From Halomarina salina (GTDB lineage Archaea > Halobacteriota > Halobacteria > Halobacteriales > Haloarculaceae): a stretch of 64,000 nucleotides of DNA. Position numbers and translations under genes: made by a program. A model generated the notes under the pieces. It worked only from the letters and a program-made list of their open reading frames with translations, did no database searches and was not told the DNA's origin. The first letter of the stretch is position 1. Each line of letters starts with the position of its first letter. This document shows, piece by piece, positions 42,126-51,147 of this stretch. Location of the stretch: positions 1 to 64,000 of the forward strand of contig NZ_JALLGW010000006.1 in the NCBI RefSeq assembly GCF_023074835.1, written 5' to 3'.

Positions 42126-43100
42126 ATGAGCGGGTTGTGGACGGTCCAGTCCGGCAACGAGTCGGAGAACGGGACCACGACGGACGGGGACGTCAGTCAG
42201 GTGTTCCAGCCCGACGAGGTGGGGCCGGTCGGGCGAGCGCTCCGGGAGTGGGGCGTCCCGCCGGGGTACGCCGAACCCCTCGGAGCCATCGTGACTTTCC
42301 TCGTCCTCCTGGCCCTCTTCTACGGGGCTGTCCGGGTGGTCGTCGTGCCGGTGGCCGACCGCGCGTTCGCCGCACGGGGGCTCAAACGCAACGCGCGGCG
42401 ACCGCTGTTGCGACTCGTCCGTGTCGTCACGCTCGCCGTCGCGGCGGCCGTGGCGTTCGCCGTCGCCGGCTACGGCGGCCTGCTGTCCGGGTTGACGACC
42501 ATCGGCGCGGCCGCGACGCTCGCCGTCGGCTTCGCGCTGAAGGACCTGCTGGCGAACTTCGTCGCCGGGGTGTTCATCTACGCCGACCGGCCGTTCCGCA
42601 TCGGCGACTGGATCGAGTGGCCCGCCTCCGGCGACCTGCCGAACGCGGGCGTCGTCACGGACATCACGTTCCGCGTGACCCGCGTCCAGACGTTCGACAA
42701 CGAGTTGCTGACGATTCCGAACAGCAAGCTCACCAACGACGTCGTGATGAACCCCACCGCCCGAGGGAAACTCCGGGTGAACTTCGAGTTCGGCATCGGC
42801 TACGAGGACGACATCGACCAGGCGACGCGCATCATCGTCGAGGAGGCCGAGCGCCACCCGGACGTCCTCGACCTGCCCGAGCCGATGGTGACGCTCTCGG
42901 AGAACCCGCTGGCGGACTCCTACGTCGGCCTCGTCGCGCGGTTCTGGATCGAGAACCCCAACCGCGGGAAGTACCTGCGCGTCCGCAGCGAGTTCGTCAA
43001 GGCCGTCAAGCAGCGCTTCGACGCGGCCGACATCGACATCCCGTACCCACAGCTCGACGTCTCGGGGTCCATCGAGACGCGCGGCCCGAGGCGGCGCTGA
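42126..43100 (+). CDS. Mechanosensitive ion channel (MscS family)
   Basis: 324 residues. Hydrophobic segments near 56-77, 98-118 and 120-140; the pore helix region GGLLSGLTTIGAAATLAVGF leads into LKDLLANFVAGVFIYADRPFRIGDWIEW, the hallmark of MscS. The C-terminal beta/alpha vestibule follows (VTRVQTFDNELLTIPNSKL). It opens under membrane tension on osmotic downshift, which suits a halophile. No operon partner. Confidence 0.93.
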   Translation: MSGLWTVQSGNESENGTTTDGDVSQVFQPDEVGPVGRALREWGVPPGYAEPLGAIVTFLVLLALFYGAVRVVVVPVADRAFAARGLKRNARRPLLRLVRVVTLAVAAAVAFAVAGYGGLLSGLTTIGAAATLAVGFALKDLLANFVAGVFIYADRPFRIGDWIEWPASGDLPNAGVVTDITFRVTRVQTFDNELLTIPNSKLTNDVVMNPTARGKLRVNFEFGIGYEDDIDQATRIIVEEAERHPDVLDLPEPMVTLSENPLADSYVGLVARFWIENPNRGKYLRVRSEFVKAVKQRFDAADIDIPYPQLDVSGSIETRGPRRR

Positions 43101-43223
43101 CGGTTCACCGGGCGCTCACCGTCGGGAGACGGCTCGTCGTTACCGACCTGTCGCCGTCGCCATCGTTCGTTTCCCCTCGCGACGAGCGAAACGTATACGG
43201 CCCGGTCGCCGTACAGTCGGGTG

Positions 43224-44030
43224 ATGGAGTCACGCTTCGTCGAGTTCGTCGACTCGCTCCGACAGCCCGAGTACACCGGCGAGAACCGCTGTCTGCCGTG
43301 TACCGTCGTCAACGTCGCCATCGGTGCGGTGCTGGCGCTCGCGGCCGGTCGTCGCGACCGACGCCTGGGGACCGCCGTCGCCGTCGGGTCGGCCGCCTGC
43401 ATCTACCTCAGAGGGTACCTCGTACCGGGGACGCCCGAACTCACGAAGCGCTACCTCCCGCGGCGCGTGCTGCGCTGGTTCGGCAAGGACCCGCTGCCGA
43501 CCGTCGACGTGGACCCCGACCGCGGGTTCGACGACCCGGCGACTCTCGAACGGACGCTGCTGGCGGTGGGTGCGCTCGAAGAGACCGCCGACGGGAGCGA
43601 CCTGCGACTCACCGACGCGTTCGCCGAGCGGTGGCGGGGGGCGATGGCCGATGTCGACCGGGAGGCGGTACGGGGGCGGCTCGCGGCGGCGCTCGACTGC
43701 GACCCCGAGCAGTTCGGGGCGCGGCAGGACGGCGTCGTCCTGCGTGCCGACCACCGCGTCGTCGCGCAGTGGCCCTCCGAAGCGGCGCTCGTCGCCGACG
43801 CCGCGGCCGCCGACCTGCTGGCCGAGCGTATCGACGGATGGGGGGACTTGGCGACCGTCCAGCGGACCGTCTTCCTGAGCGGCCTGCGCCTGTTCGCCGA
43901 GGACTGCCCGGACGGCGGCGGCGTCGAGACGGACTCGGACGTGGTCGAGTCGTGCTGTTCGCAGGTGGACGTCTTTGTCGTCCGCTGTGCGGACAGCGGG
44001 GAGCGACTGCTCGAACAGCCGGTGGAGTGA
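43224..44030 (+). CDS. Uncharacterised haloarchaeal protein with CxxC motif
   Basis: 268 residues from ATG 43224. N-terminal region has RCLPCTVVNV (CxxC) followed by two hydrophobic stretches (about 28-46 and 51-66), then a soluble domain with many charged residues and a C-terminal CC pair (VVESCCSQVDVF). I have the impression this type is conserved in haloarchaea; the paired cysteines suggest metal binding or redox. Function unknown. Confidence 0.75.
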   Translation: MESRFVEFVDSLRQPEYTGENRCLPCTVVNVAIGAVLALAAGRRDRRLGTAVAVGSAACIYLRGYLVPGTPELTKRYLPRRVLRWFGKDPLPTVDVDPDRGFDDPATLERTLLAVGALEETADGSDLRLTDAFAERWRGAMADVDREAVRGRLAAALDCDPEQFGARQDGVVLRADHRVVAQWPSEAALVADAAAADLLAERIDGWGDLATVQRTVFLSGLRLFAEDCPDGGGVETDSDVVESCCSQVDVFVVRCADSGERLLEQPVE

Positions 44031-44087
44031 GTCGGCGGCAGAGCGGTCAGCGCCACGTCGCGGGTCGAACGTGCTAGCTTCGATTCG

Positions 44088-44333
44088 TTACTCGACACCC
44101 CACGCGTCGTGGTCGGTCGTCGCGTCCGTCTCCGCGTCGCCATCGTACCCCTCGAACGAAGCGAACGTCTCTCCGTATCGGTGGTCGATCTCGACGTGGA
44201 CAGTCCCGTCAGCTTCGAGAGCCCAACGGAGGGCGTCGCCATCTTCGATGTCGAGTTCACGTCGGATTCGCTCAGGGATGGTGACCTGCCCGCTCACGAC
44301 CTCGCTTTCGGCCTCGACCCGGTCGCCGCTCAT
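44088..44333 (-). CDS. AbrB/MazE-type DNA-binding protein
   Basis: 81 residues from ATG 44333. Swapped-hairpin AbrB motif VVSGQVTIPERIRRELDIEDGD near 12-33, then a Trp and an acidic tail. AbrB-like proteins often act as antitoxins with a PIN nuclease, but no toxin gene adjoins it, so it is an orphan here. Tandem repeats AACTATCC and AAACC-type at 44409-44439 directly upstream may be operator sites. Confidence 0.82.
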   Translation of the reverse strand: MSGDRVEAESEVVSGQVTIPERIRRELDIEDGDALRWALEADGTVHVEIDHRYGETFASFEGYDGDAETDATTDHDAWGVE

Positions 44334-44408
44334 ACACTCGGTACGAACGCTGTGGAGTAACACACTGACGCTCTACGCCGGGCGATACTCTCTGTTACCA
44401 AGCGTCAA

Positions 44409-44439
44409 AACTATCCGAACTATCCAAACCGCCCAAACC
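44409..44439. repeat. Tandem 9-bp repeats upstream of the AbrB-type gene
   Basis: AACTATCCG and AACTATCCA (44409-44426) are followed by AAACCGCCC and a partial AAACC (44426-44439). They lie 76-106 bp upstream of the AbrB-type start and just after the membrane-protein gene. Confidence 0.55.
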
Positions 44440-44460
44440 AGTTTTGCTAGCTCGTCGCGT

Positions 44461-45858
44461 TCAGGCGACGACGGGCCGCGAGATGATCCACAGCGAGAGC
44501 ACGGTGTAGCCGACCATCACGACGACCAGCGGGAGGTGGCCGCGTCTGGCCGCTCGCTGCGACCCGTAGCGTTCGACGGCGGCGAGGTGGGCGGCGACGA
44601 CGGCGAACACGTGCCCGAGGACGACGAGGACGACCTGCGACCCCCAGAACGCGGGCACCGAGAGCCAGCCCAGCGGGTCCGGTACCGCGACGCTCGCGAC
44701 GGGTGCGAGCGACACCTCGATGAGCGCCGCCGTCTGGGCGACGACGGCGGGGTAGGTGTGGGCCACCTCGTACGCCGCCGCGATGGGAATCACGGTGGGT
44801 GCGAACCGTCGGAGCCCGTCGGTCAGGTCCCGCGGTTCGCCGTCACCGCCGAGCAGGTCGGCGAGGGCGACGGCGAGCGCGAACGACGCGACGAACAGCG
44901 CGAACCCGAGGAGGTAGAGGGGTAGCGACGTCGCCGGGCCGGTCCCGAGGGCGTCGCGGGTCGCGAACAGGATAGACTGGAACTCGGGCGTCTCGACGAA
45001 CCCGTCGAAGCTGACCGTGTAGACGGCGGCGACGACGAACGCCGCGAGCGCGAGGTCCGCGACCGGCGGGACGCAGCCACGCCACGGCGGGCGCAGCGTG
45101 GCGCGATAGTGGCTGCCGTCCCGCGTCCACGTCACAGGGGCGACCCGACCGAGCAGGGCGTAGAACGCGCCCAGCGGGTCGGCGTGCTCGACCCACGAGC
45201 GACCGAAGACGACCGTACCGACGACCATCACCCCGGCGTACGCCGCGACGACGACGGCGGTGAGTCGCGGCGACCGCGTGATGCCGGGCGTCAGGTTCTC
45301 GACGACGCCGACCAGCGCGAGGAATCCGACCAGCGCGGGCCACGCGCCCAGTCGCTCGGGGTAGTCGAGCGAGGGGAGCGGCCCGCCCTCCAGTCGCTCC
45401 AGCGCGCGGTAGAACGTGAGCCACGGGGCGAGGACGCGCCACGGCGTCCCCAGGAGGACCGAGACGAGTGCGAGGCCGTGGACCCAGACCAGCCACGTCA
45501 GCAGCGTCGCGACGTTCTCGGCGGCGACCTGCCGACCCGTGAGTCCGACCCAGCAGACCGCGACGACGCCGAGCAGGAACCCCACGCTCGCGACGGCGTG
45601 GACAGCGCCGACGAGCGACGCGGGGAGCGCGAGCGACCGGGCGGGTCGCTCGCGGACGGTCGGCGTCCGCTCGGTGACCGCCAGCCACCCCGCGGTGAGC
45701 GCGACGGTCGCGCCCGCACCGGCGAACAGCGACGAGAGCGGCAGCGGCGCGGCGAACCGCGAGTCGCCGACCTCGTGAGCCGCGACGAGGTCGGGACCGA
45801 CGACCAGCGTGACCGCCACGACGGCGAGGAGTGGGAGGTGGCCCGACCGCCAGTTCAT
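44461..45858 (-). CDS. Multi-pass membrane protein, function unknown
   Basis: 465 residues from ATG 45858, about eleven hydrophobic segments over the whole length. Recognisable features: HEVGDSRFAAPLPLSSLFAGAG near the N-terminus, ENVATLLTWLVWVHGLALVS near 110, and PWLTFYRALERLEGG. A Trp/Tyr/His distribution suggests a cofactor- or substrate-binding membrane fold. I do not recognise a family with confidence. The frames in other phases are shadows. Confidence 0.8.
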   Translation of the reverse strand: MNWRSGHLPLLAVVAVTLVVGPDLVAAHEVGDSRFAAPLPLSSLFAGAGATVALTAGWLAVTERTPTVRERPARSLALPASLVGAVHAVASVGFLLGVVAVCWVGLTGRQVAAENVATLLTWLVWVHGLALVSVLLGTPWRVLAPWLTFYRALERLEGGPLPSLDYPERLGAWPALVGFLALVGVVENLTPGITRSPRLTAVVVAAYAGVMVVGTVVFGRSWVEHADPLGAFYALLGRVAPVTWTRDGSHYRATLRPPWRGCVPPVADLALAAFVVAAVYTVSFDGFVETPEFQSILFATRDALGTGPATSLPLYLLGFALFVASFALAVALADLLGGDGEPRDLTDGLRRFAPTVIPIAAAYEVAHTYPAVVAQTAALIEVSLAPVASVAVPDPLGWLSVPAFWGSQVVLVVLGHVFAVVAAHLAAVERYGSQRAARRGHLPLVVVMVGYTVLSLWIISRPVVA

Positions 45859-46062
45859 GGAGCGAGTCGGCGGCGTCCGCCGAAAAGCGACGCGATTGTC
45901 CACCGTCGGCGGCTGCGAATCCGTCGCGCGAGCCGTGCTACCACATCGAGAGCGGGCTTCTTATCCGTGGACGACGAACTGGGCGGGTGATGACCGAGTC
46001 CCTCCCACCGACCGACGTATCGTCGGCCCGCTCCCCCTCGTTCGGCACGGAGGGGCGCTGAG

Positions 46063-46653
46063 ATGTGGCCCTGGGAGCACCTCGCGGTCGGCTACCTCGT
46101 CGTCGCCCTGGCCCTCCGGTTCGGGTGGCACCGCTCGCCCGACGCGCTGACCGCCGTCGCCGTCGCCGTCGGGACGCAGTTCGCCGACCTCGTCGACAAG
46201 CCGCTCGCGTGGCAGTTCGACGTCCTCCAGAGCGGGACGTCCGTCGCGCACTCGGTGTTCGTCGCCGTCCCGCTCTCGATACTCGTCGTCGCCGTCGCGT
46301 GGCGACTCGACCGGACCGTCGTCGGGGCCGCGTTCGCCGTCGGCTACCTGCTGCACCTCCCCGCGGACGCGATGTACGGTATCGTCTACGGCAACGGCAT
46401 CGAGTTCGAGAGCCTCCTCTGGCCGCTGGTCAGCGGCGGGAGTTCGGACTACGGCTCGTTCCTCCAGAACTTCACGTACTACCTCACCAAGTTCGGGGGC
46501 GTCCTCGACAGTCCGCGCGGCCTGGGCATCCTCGCGTTCGAGGTGACGCTGCTCGGGAGCGCGTTCGTCCTCTGGGTCGCCGACGGCCTGCCCGGTATCC
46601 CCCGCATCGGCCGACCACGGGGGCCTGGTGGGCGGCGTATCGAACACCGCTGA
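46063..46653 (+). CDS. YdjM-like membrane-bound metal-dependent hydrolase
   Basis: 196 residues. MWPWEHLAVGYLVVALALRF at the start, DLVDKP near 43, SVAHSVFVAVPLS near 60 and YLLHLPADAMYG near 94: His/Asp motifs spread over membrane helices, as in the DUF457/YdjM family. These proteins are predicted membrane hydrolases with few characterised members. Short stretch of unknown sequence upstream (45859-46062). Confidence 0.83.
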   Translation: MWPWEHLAVGYLVVALALRFGWHRSPDALTAVAVAVGTQFADLVDKPLAWQFDVLQSGTSVAHSVFVAVPLSILVVAVAWRLDRTVVGAAFAVGYLLHLPADAMYGIVYGNGIEFESLLWPLVSGGSSDYGSFLQNFTYYLTKFGGVLDSPRGLGILAFEVTLLGSAFVLWVADGLPGIPRIGRPRGPGGRRIEHR

Positions 46654-46698
46654 CCGCCAGACGGGAGGCCCACGCACGGCCAGCGGACTCACAGGAGG

Positions 46699-47022
46699 TC
46701 ACGCGTCCCGTTCGTACGGGAGCGCGAGCCACCACAGGTGGCCGCGACCCTCGACCTCCAGGTGGTCGACGACCCCCTCCTCGACGAGTCGGTCGAGGCG
46801 TTCGACCACCTCCGCGTGCGGTCTGTCGGACGCTCGTACCAGATACTGGGTGTTCACGACCGGCATCGGGGCCTCGCGGATCGCGTCGACGAGTCGCTCG
46901 TCGAACTCGTGTGTATCCGGTCGGTTCTCGGGCACCATCAGCGAACCTTCGCGCCGGACGCACTTGGCGACCCTCACCCGACCGATTCGCTGAGAGTCGT
47001 CCGAGAGAACGTATCGCGCCAT
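46699..47022 (-). CDS. Small winged-helix regulator
   Basis: 107 residues if started at ATG 47022. A TATA-like CTATAAATC on the minus strand lies only 6-12 bp upstream of that ATG, so GTG 46977 or ATG 46938 (MVPENRPDTHEF) may be the true start. The HTH is HEFDERLVDAIREAP, then VNTQYLVRASDRPHAEVVERLDRLVEEGVVDHLE. Typical single-wing regulator; divergent from the integrase gene. Confidence 0.72.
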   Translation of the reverse strand: MARYVLSDDSQRIGRVRVAKCVRREGSLMVPENRPDTHEFDERLVDAIREAPMPVVNTQYLVRASDRPHAEVVERLDRLVEEGVVDHLEVEGRGHLWWLALPYERDA

Positions 47023-47175
47023 ACGATTTATAGACGGTACAGAGCCGTCGAACCGCGTCTCTGCCCCCAGAGGCCTGGAATCCGGACGGTCGCGGTAGCG
47101 ACCCATCCACTTTGCTGTAGAACAACACAACCAAGTGGTTTTACCAGCACCCCCGCCCTCGGGTGAGCGTAGACG

Positions 47176-48357
47176 ATGGAAGGCGACGAGAGGCGGGCGA
47201 TACGGGGGCACGAGGTGGGAGACGAGACGACGCAACTCCAGTCGGCGGTCGAGCGCTACCTCCGCTCGAAGTCCACCAGTCGAGACGAGAACGGCGACCC
47301 GACCGGGACGTACGTCGACGCCGCCGGGTCGGAGCTCCGGCGGTTCGTCGCGTGGCTGGACGCCCGCGACCGCGACCTGAACGACCTCGCGGGCGACGAC
47401 GGCCCCCTCCTCTTGCGTCGCTACGCCGAACGGCTCGACGACCGCGTCACGGCGGGCGGTATCGCCGGGTCGACCGCGACCACGTACTTCTCGTACGTCT
47501 CGGGCTTCCTCACGTACTGCGTCCGCGACGGTCGCCTCCCGACGAACCCGGCGCTGACGACCACCGCCCGCGAGGCGGTCCCGGCCGACGACTCGGCGCG
47601 GGCAGACCAGCAGTTCTGGACGAGCGAACAGCGCCGCCGCCTGGTCGCGCACGTCGACCGACGCGCCGCCGACGCTATCGACGAGCACGGGTTCGACGCC
47701 CGCGTCGAGGCGCGGGACCGCGCGCTCGTCCGGATGCTCGCCTACGCGGCCGTCCGCGGCGCGGAGGTGCTGCGCCATCCCAAGGACGACCGCGAGGGAC
47801 GCCAGGGCGTCCGCTGGTCGGACGTCGACCTCGACCGCAACACGCTGCGCGTCCTCGGGAAAGACCAGCGCCTCGGCCCCGTTGCCCTCCCGTCCAAAGC
47901 GGCGGTCGGCGTCGAGCGCTGGCGGGCCGTCCAGCGCCCGCCGAGCGACGACTGGCCGGTGTTCCCGACCGACCACGCCCCCTCGAAGTACGCCGCCGTC
48001 CGCGCGGCGCTCGGCGAGGAGACGGACGTCGCTGCACTGGCCGACGAGGCCGGCGGCATCGACGCCTTGCTCCGCGAACGCGACGTCGCGCCGCCGGCGC
48101 TCACGACCGAGGGCGCTCGCTCGCTGCTGAAGCGACTGACCGCCGACGCCGGTATCGCGGTGGACGACGAGGCGGGCTACCTCCAGCTCCACGGCGCGCG
48201 CCGGGGCATCGTCGGCGAGGTGTACCGCCGCGACCGGGGCGACGCGCAGGACCTCGCCCGACACAAGGATCTCTCGACGACCCACGAGGCGTACCAGCAC
48301 ATCGACGTCGAGGAACAGACCGAGCGGTTCGACGCGCATCTGGAAGATATCGACTGA
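47176..48357 (+). CDS. Tyrosine-type site-specific recombinase (integrase)
   Basis: 393 residues. N-terminal core-binding region (about 15-140, with STATTYFSYVSGFLTY), catalytic domain from about 150. Active-site residues visible: Arg in YAAVRGAEVLR near 195, HGARRGIV near 341 (HxxR), ARHKDLSTTHEAYQHI near 362-378 (His/Lys and Tyr). Catalyses strand exchange by a 3'-phosphotyrosyl link. No tRNA, att core, inverted repeats or transposon genes were seen around it. It may be a resident haloarchaeal recombinase rather than a mobile element. Confidence 0.9.
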   Translation: MEGDERRAIRGHEVGDETTQLQSAVERYLRSKSTSRDENGDPTGTYVDAAGSELRRFVAWLDARDRDLNDLAGDDGPLLLRRYAERLDDRVTAGGIAGSTATTYFSYVSGFLTYCVRDGRLPTNPALTTTAREAVPADDSARADQQFWTSEQRRRLVAHVDRRAADAIDEHGFDARVEARDRALVRMLAYAAVRGAEVLRHPKDDREGRQGVRWSDVDLDRNTLRVLGKDQRLGPVALPSKAAVGVERWRAVQRPPSDDWPVFPTDHAPSKYAAVRAALGEETDVAALADEAGGIDALLRERDVAPPALTTEGARSLLKRLTADAGIAVDDEAGYLQLHGARRGIVGEVYRRDRGDAQDLARHKDLSTTHEAYQHIDVEEQTERFDAHLEDID

Positions 48358-48438
48358 CCACTCCGACCGACCATTCGAGGAGGGACCGATGCGGTGCGGT
48401 CGCTCGGTAGTGAGAGAACGGATTCCGAGGAGACGCAC

Positions 48439-49578
48439 TCAGTCGAACGCTTCGCGCAGTTCGGCCTCCGGTTCCCAGAGGCCGTCGGCGCTGGTGAACT
48501 GGAGCGCGAGGCCCGCGTGGAGCAGCGACACCTGCGTGTCGAACAGCGCGTAGAACGGCTGGAGCGGGCCGAGCGCGTCACGGGAGCCGACGGCGACGAA
48601 CGCGGCGAGGGCGGCGGGGAGCGCCGCGCCCGCGACGCCGAACGAGAGCAGCGACCCGACGGTGAGGACGGTCAGACCGAGCGCGAGCAGCCACGGGCCG
48701 ACGATCATGAACAGCCAGTTGAACGGCAAGACAGCGCGACCGTACCAGCCGTGGCGACCCAGCGCGCTGGCCTGCCGGGTCAGGAGGCGGATGAGCCCCA
48801 TCGCGCGGCGGTCCTTCTGGGTGCGGCGCTGGCGGAATCCGGAGTGAGCGGCCTCGGAGTAGCGGACGGCCGGGTCGAACACGACGCGGTGGCCACCGCG
48901 CCGGATGCGGAGCGCGAGTTCGGAGTCGTCGGCCAGCGAGTCGCTGTCGACGGGAACCACGAGGTCGCGGCGGAACGCCGAGAACGGCCCGTGGAAGATG
49001 AACGTCGAGTCGAGATGGGATTCCAGCGTCTGGATGTGGCCCTGGATGCCCCGGTAATCGGACTCCACCTCGCTCCCGCCAAGCACCTCGCCGGTACGGC
49101 CGGTGACGCCGCCGACTGCGGGGTCCGCGAAGTTCGCCATCGCTTCCCGGAGCGCGTCCGGGGCGACCGTCGAGTCGCAGTCGGTCTTGACGATGATCTC
49201 GTTGCTCGCGGCGGCGTACCCCTCGTTGAGCGCGACGGCGAGCCCCTTGCGGGACTCCTCGCGGATGACCCGGACCGTCGGGGCGTCCTCGACCCCCTCG
49301 AAGTACGACGCGACGATGTCGGGTGTCCGGTCGTCGCTCGCGTCGACGACGACGAGTTCGAGCTTCTCGCTCGGGTAGTCGAGCGCCGCGACGTCCGCCA
49401 GTTTCCGCTCGACGATGCCCGCCTCGTTGTACGTCGGCAGCACGATGCTCACCGTCGGTTCGTACGGCGCCTTCTCGATGGGCGACCCGCTCGGTCGGAA
49501 CCAGGCGTACACCACGCCGAACAGCAGATACGGCACGGCAGCGACGACCAGCAACGCGACGCCGAGTTCAACCAGCAC
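48439..49578 (-). CDS. Membrane-bound processive GT2 glycosyltransferase
   Basis: 379 residues from GTG 49578. N-terminal anchor (about 3-26), GT-A domain with VSIVLPTYNEAGIVERKL near 43, VVDASDDRTPDIV near 77, KTDCDST near 131 (DxD) and LADDSELALRIRRGGHRV near 215, then QRRTQKDRRAMG (comparable to the QxxRW product-binding motif of processive enzymes). Two to four C-terminal membrane helices follow near 285-335. This layout fits a polymerising glycosyltransferase, but the chain cannot be named. A 12-codon ORF overlaps its start by 11 nt. Confidence 0.88.
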   Translation of the reverse strand: MLVELGVALLVVAAVPYLLFGVVYAWFRPSGSPIEKAPYEPTVSIVLPTYNEAGIVERKLADVAALDYPSEKLELVVVDASDDRTPDIVASYFEGVEDAPTVRVIREESRKGLAVALNEGYAAASNEIIVKTDCDSTVAPDALREAMANFADPAVGGVTGRTGEVLGGSEVESDYRGIQGHIQTLESHLDSTFIFHGPFSAFRRDLVVPVDSDSLADDSELALRIRRGGHRVVFDPAVRYSEAAHSGFRQRRTQKDRRAMGLIRLLTRQASALGRHGWYGRAVLPFNWLFMIVGPWLLALGLTVLTVGSLLSFGVAGAALPAALAAFVAVGSRDALGPLQPFYALFDTQVSLLHAGLALQFTSADGLWEPEAELREAFD

Positions 49579-49606
49579 GGACCGCCCCCTCCCCGGAACG
49601 CTTCAT
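49568..49606 (-). CDS. Short upstream ORF overlapping the processive GT2 start (12 aa)
   Basis: Encodes MKRSGEGAVRAG and ends with TGA at 49570-49568, 11 nt beyond the GTG 49578 of the glycosyltransferase. A GTAGCAAGG box lies 32 bp upstream of the ATG. Confidence 0.35.
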   Translation of the reverse strand: MKRSGEGAVRAG

Positions 49607-49629
49607 AGCCGTCCTTCGAACGTCAAGCT

Positions 49630-49638
49630 CCTTGCTAC
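49630..49638 (-). promoter_or_regulatory. Variant NTAACAAAG-type promoter box
   Basis: Minus-strand GTAGCAAGG, 32 bp before the mini-ORF ATG at 49606. Close to GTAGCAATG at 52092-52100. Confidence 0.35.
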
Positions 49639-49762
49639 CGACAGACTACTCGCTTCGAGTTACGCTGTGAAACATTGCAAGCAGTGACTACTACCAAACC
49701 AGTTACAATTAGCAGTGGTATAGCAAACCCCCCACGGGCAGTGGCTATGGACGATTGCGTCC

Positions 49763-51031
49763 ATGCACGTCGGGATGGTACTCAGGGGGGCGTTTCCGCA
49801 CGATATCCGCGTCGAGAAGGAGGCCCGGTCGCTGCTCGCCGGGGGCCACGAGGTGTCGCTGTGCTGTCTCGCCCGCGAGGACGCCGACGAACCGCTCCAG
49901 GAGGACGTCGACGGCGTCGACGTCCGTCGCGTCCCGCGGGTCGAGCGCTACTCCCTGCCGTACCGGACCGCGAAGACCGCCCGATTTCTGCTGACGCTGA
50001 CGGACGTCGTCTGGCGGCGGGAACTCGACGCGTTCGTCCGCGAGACGGGCGTCGACGCGCTGCACGTCCACGACCTGCCGCTCGTCCGGACCGCCCAGTC
50101 GGTCGCGGACGACCACGACCTGCCGCTGGTCGCCGACCTCCACGAGAACTACCCGGAGGCGGCCCGGCAGTGGCGGACCGGGATGGGCCTGCCGCGGCGA
50201 GCCGTACAGGAGGTGTTCACGCCGTACCGACGTCTCAGGCGGCTCGAACGGGACTGCGTCCGGCACGCCGACCACGTCCTCGCGACGACGCCCGAGGGCC
50301 GGACGCACTACGTCGAGGACTGCGACGCGGACCCCGACCGCGTCACCGTCGTCTCGAACACCGTCGACCTGCGGACGTACGACACCGACGCCGACCCCGT
50401 CGAGGGGTACGACGACGAGTTCGTCGTCGGCTACGTCGGGAGTTTCGGCCCGCACCGCGGCCTCGAATCGCTCGTCGACGCGATGCCGGCGCTCGTCGAG
50501 CGGGTGCCGAACGCCCGACTCCTGCTGGTCGGCGGGGCGGGCGACGCCGCCTACGACCGGTCGCTCCGCGAGCGAGCGGCCGCGACGGGCGTCGACGAGC
50601 GTATCACGTTCACCGGGTGGGTCGACGCCAGCGAGGTCCCGCGGTACGTCGCCACCTGCGACGTCTGTGCGGTGCCCCACGCCCGGAACCCGCACACCGA
50701 GACGACCGTCCCGCACAAACTGTTCCAGTACATGGCGTCGCGAAAGCCCGTCCTCGTCAGCGACGTGGCACCGCTGGCACGCGTCGTGACCGACGCGGAC
50801 TGCGGCGTCGTCGTCCCAGCCGGGGACGGCGAGGCCGTCGCCGCGCGACTGACCGACCTGGCGGGCGACGCCGCACGGCGCGCCCGCCTCGGGACGAACG
50901 GCCGCGCGGCCGTCGAGAAGACGTACAACTGGGAGCGCGAAGGTGGCCAGCTCGACCGTGTCTACCGGCGTCTCGCCGGGCGAGACGAGGAGCGCACTCC
51001 GTCGACGCGTCGGCGCACCCGGCGCGCCTGA
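49763..51031 (+). CDS. GT4 family glycosyltransferase
   Basis: 422 residues from ATG 49763. GT-B fold: MHVGMVLRGAFPHDIRVEKEAR at the start, HVHDLPLVRTAQSV near 109, VADLHENYPEAARQW near 127, then the C-terminal donor half with VGYVGSFGPHRGLESL near 227, LLLVGGAGDAAYDR near 255 and HTETTVPHKLFQYMASRKPV near 310. Retaining NDP-sugar transferase; donor unknown. Divergent to the GT2 at 48439 and convergent with that at 51148. Confidence 0.92.
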   Translation: MHVGMVLRGAFPHDIRVEKEARSLLAGGHEVSLCCLAREDADEPLQEDVDGVDVRRVPRVERYSLPYRTAKTARFLLTLTDVVWRRELDAFVRETGVDALHVHDLPLVRTAQSVADDHDLPLVADLHENYPEAARQWRTGMGLPRRAVQEVFTPYRRLRRLERDCVRHADHVLATTPEGRTHYVEDCDADPDRVTVVSNTVDLRTYDTDADPVEGYDDEFVVGYVGSFGPHRGLESLVDAMPALVERVPNARLLLVGGAGDAAYDRSLRERAAATGVDERITFTGWVDASEVPRYVATCDVCAVPHARNPHTETTVPHKLFQYMASRKPVLVSDVAPLARVVTDADCGVVVPAGDGEAVAARLTDLAGDAARRARLGTNGRAAVEKTYNWEREGGQLDRVYRRLAGRDEERTPSTRRRTRRA

Positions 51032-51147
51032 CCGGACGGGTGGTCGAGCGACTCGGCGGGGAGACCGTCGGGCGATACTGTCAGCAACGTTTGTTGTAAA
51101 TTAGACCGTTACACGGAGACAGTCGTCACGACCGGAACGACGACGGA

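Noticed and set aside
44088-44333. AbrB-type protein as the antitoxin of the PIN protein at 58664
   Set aside because: The genes are more than 14 kb apart and the PIN gene has its own overlapping partner.
47176-48357. Integrated virus or genomic island
   Set aside because: No att repeats, structural, replication or transposase genes accompany the recombinase, and composition does not change.
49746-49763. An eleventh mini-ORF upstream of the GT4 at 49763
   Set aside because: The ATG at 49746 opens a frame that continues far into the gene in the wrong phase instead of stopping near its start; the box match (GTTACAATT at 49700) is also weak.
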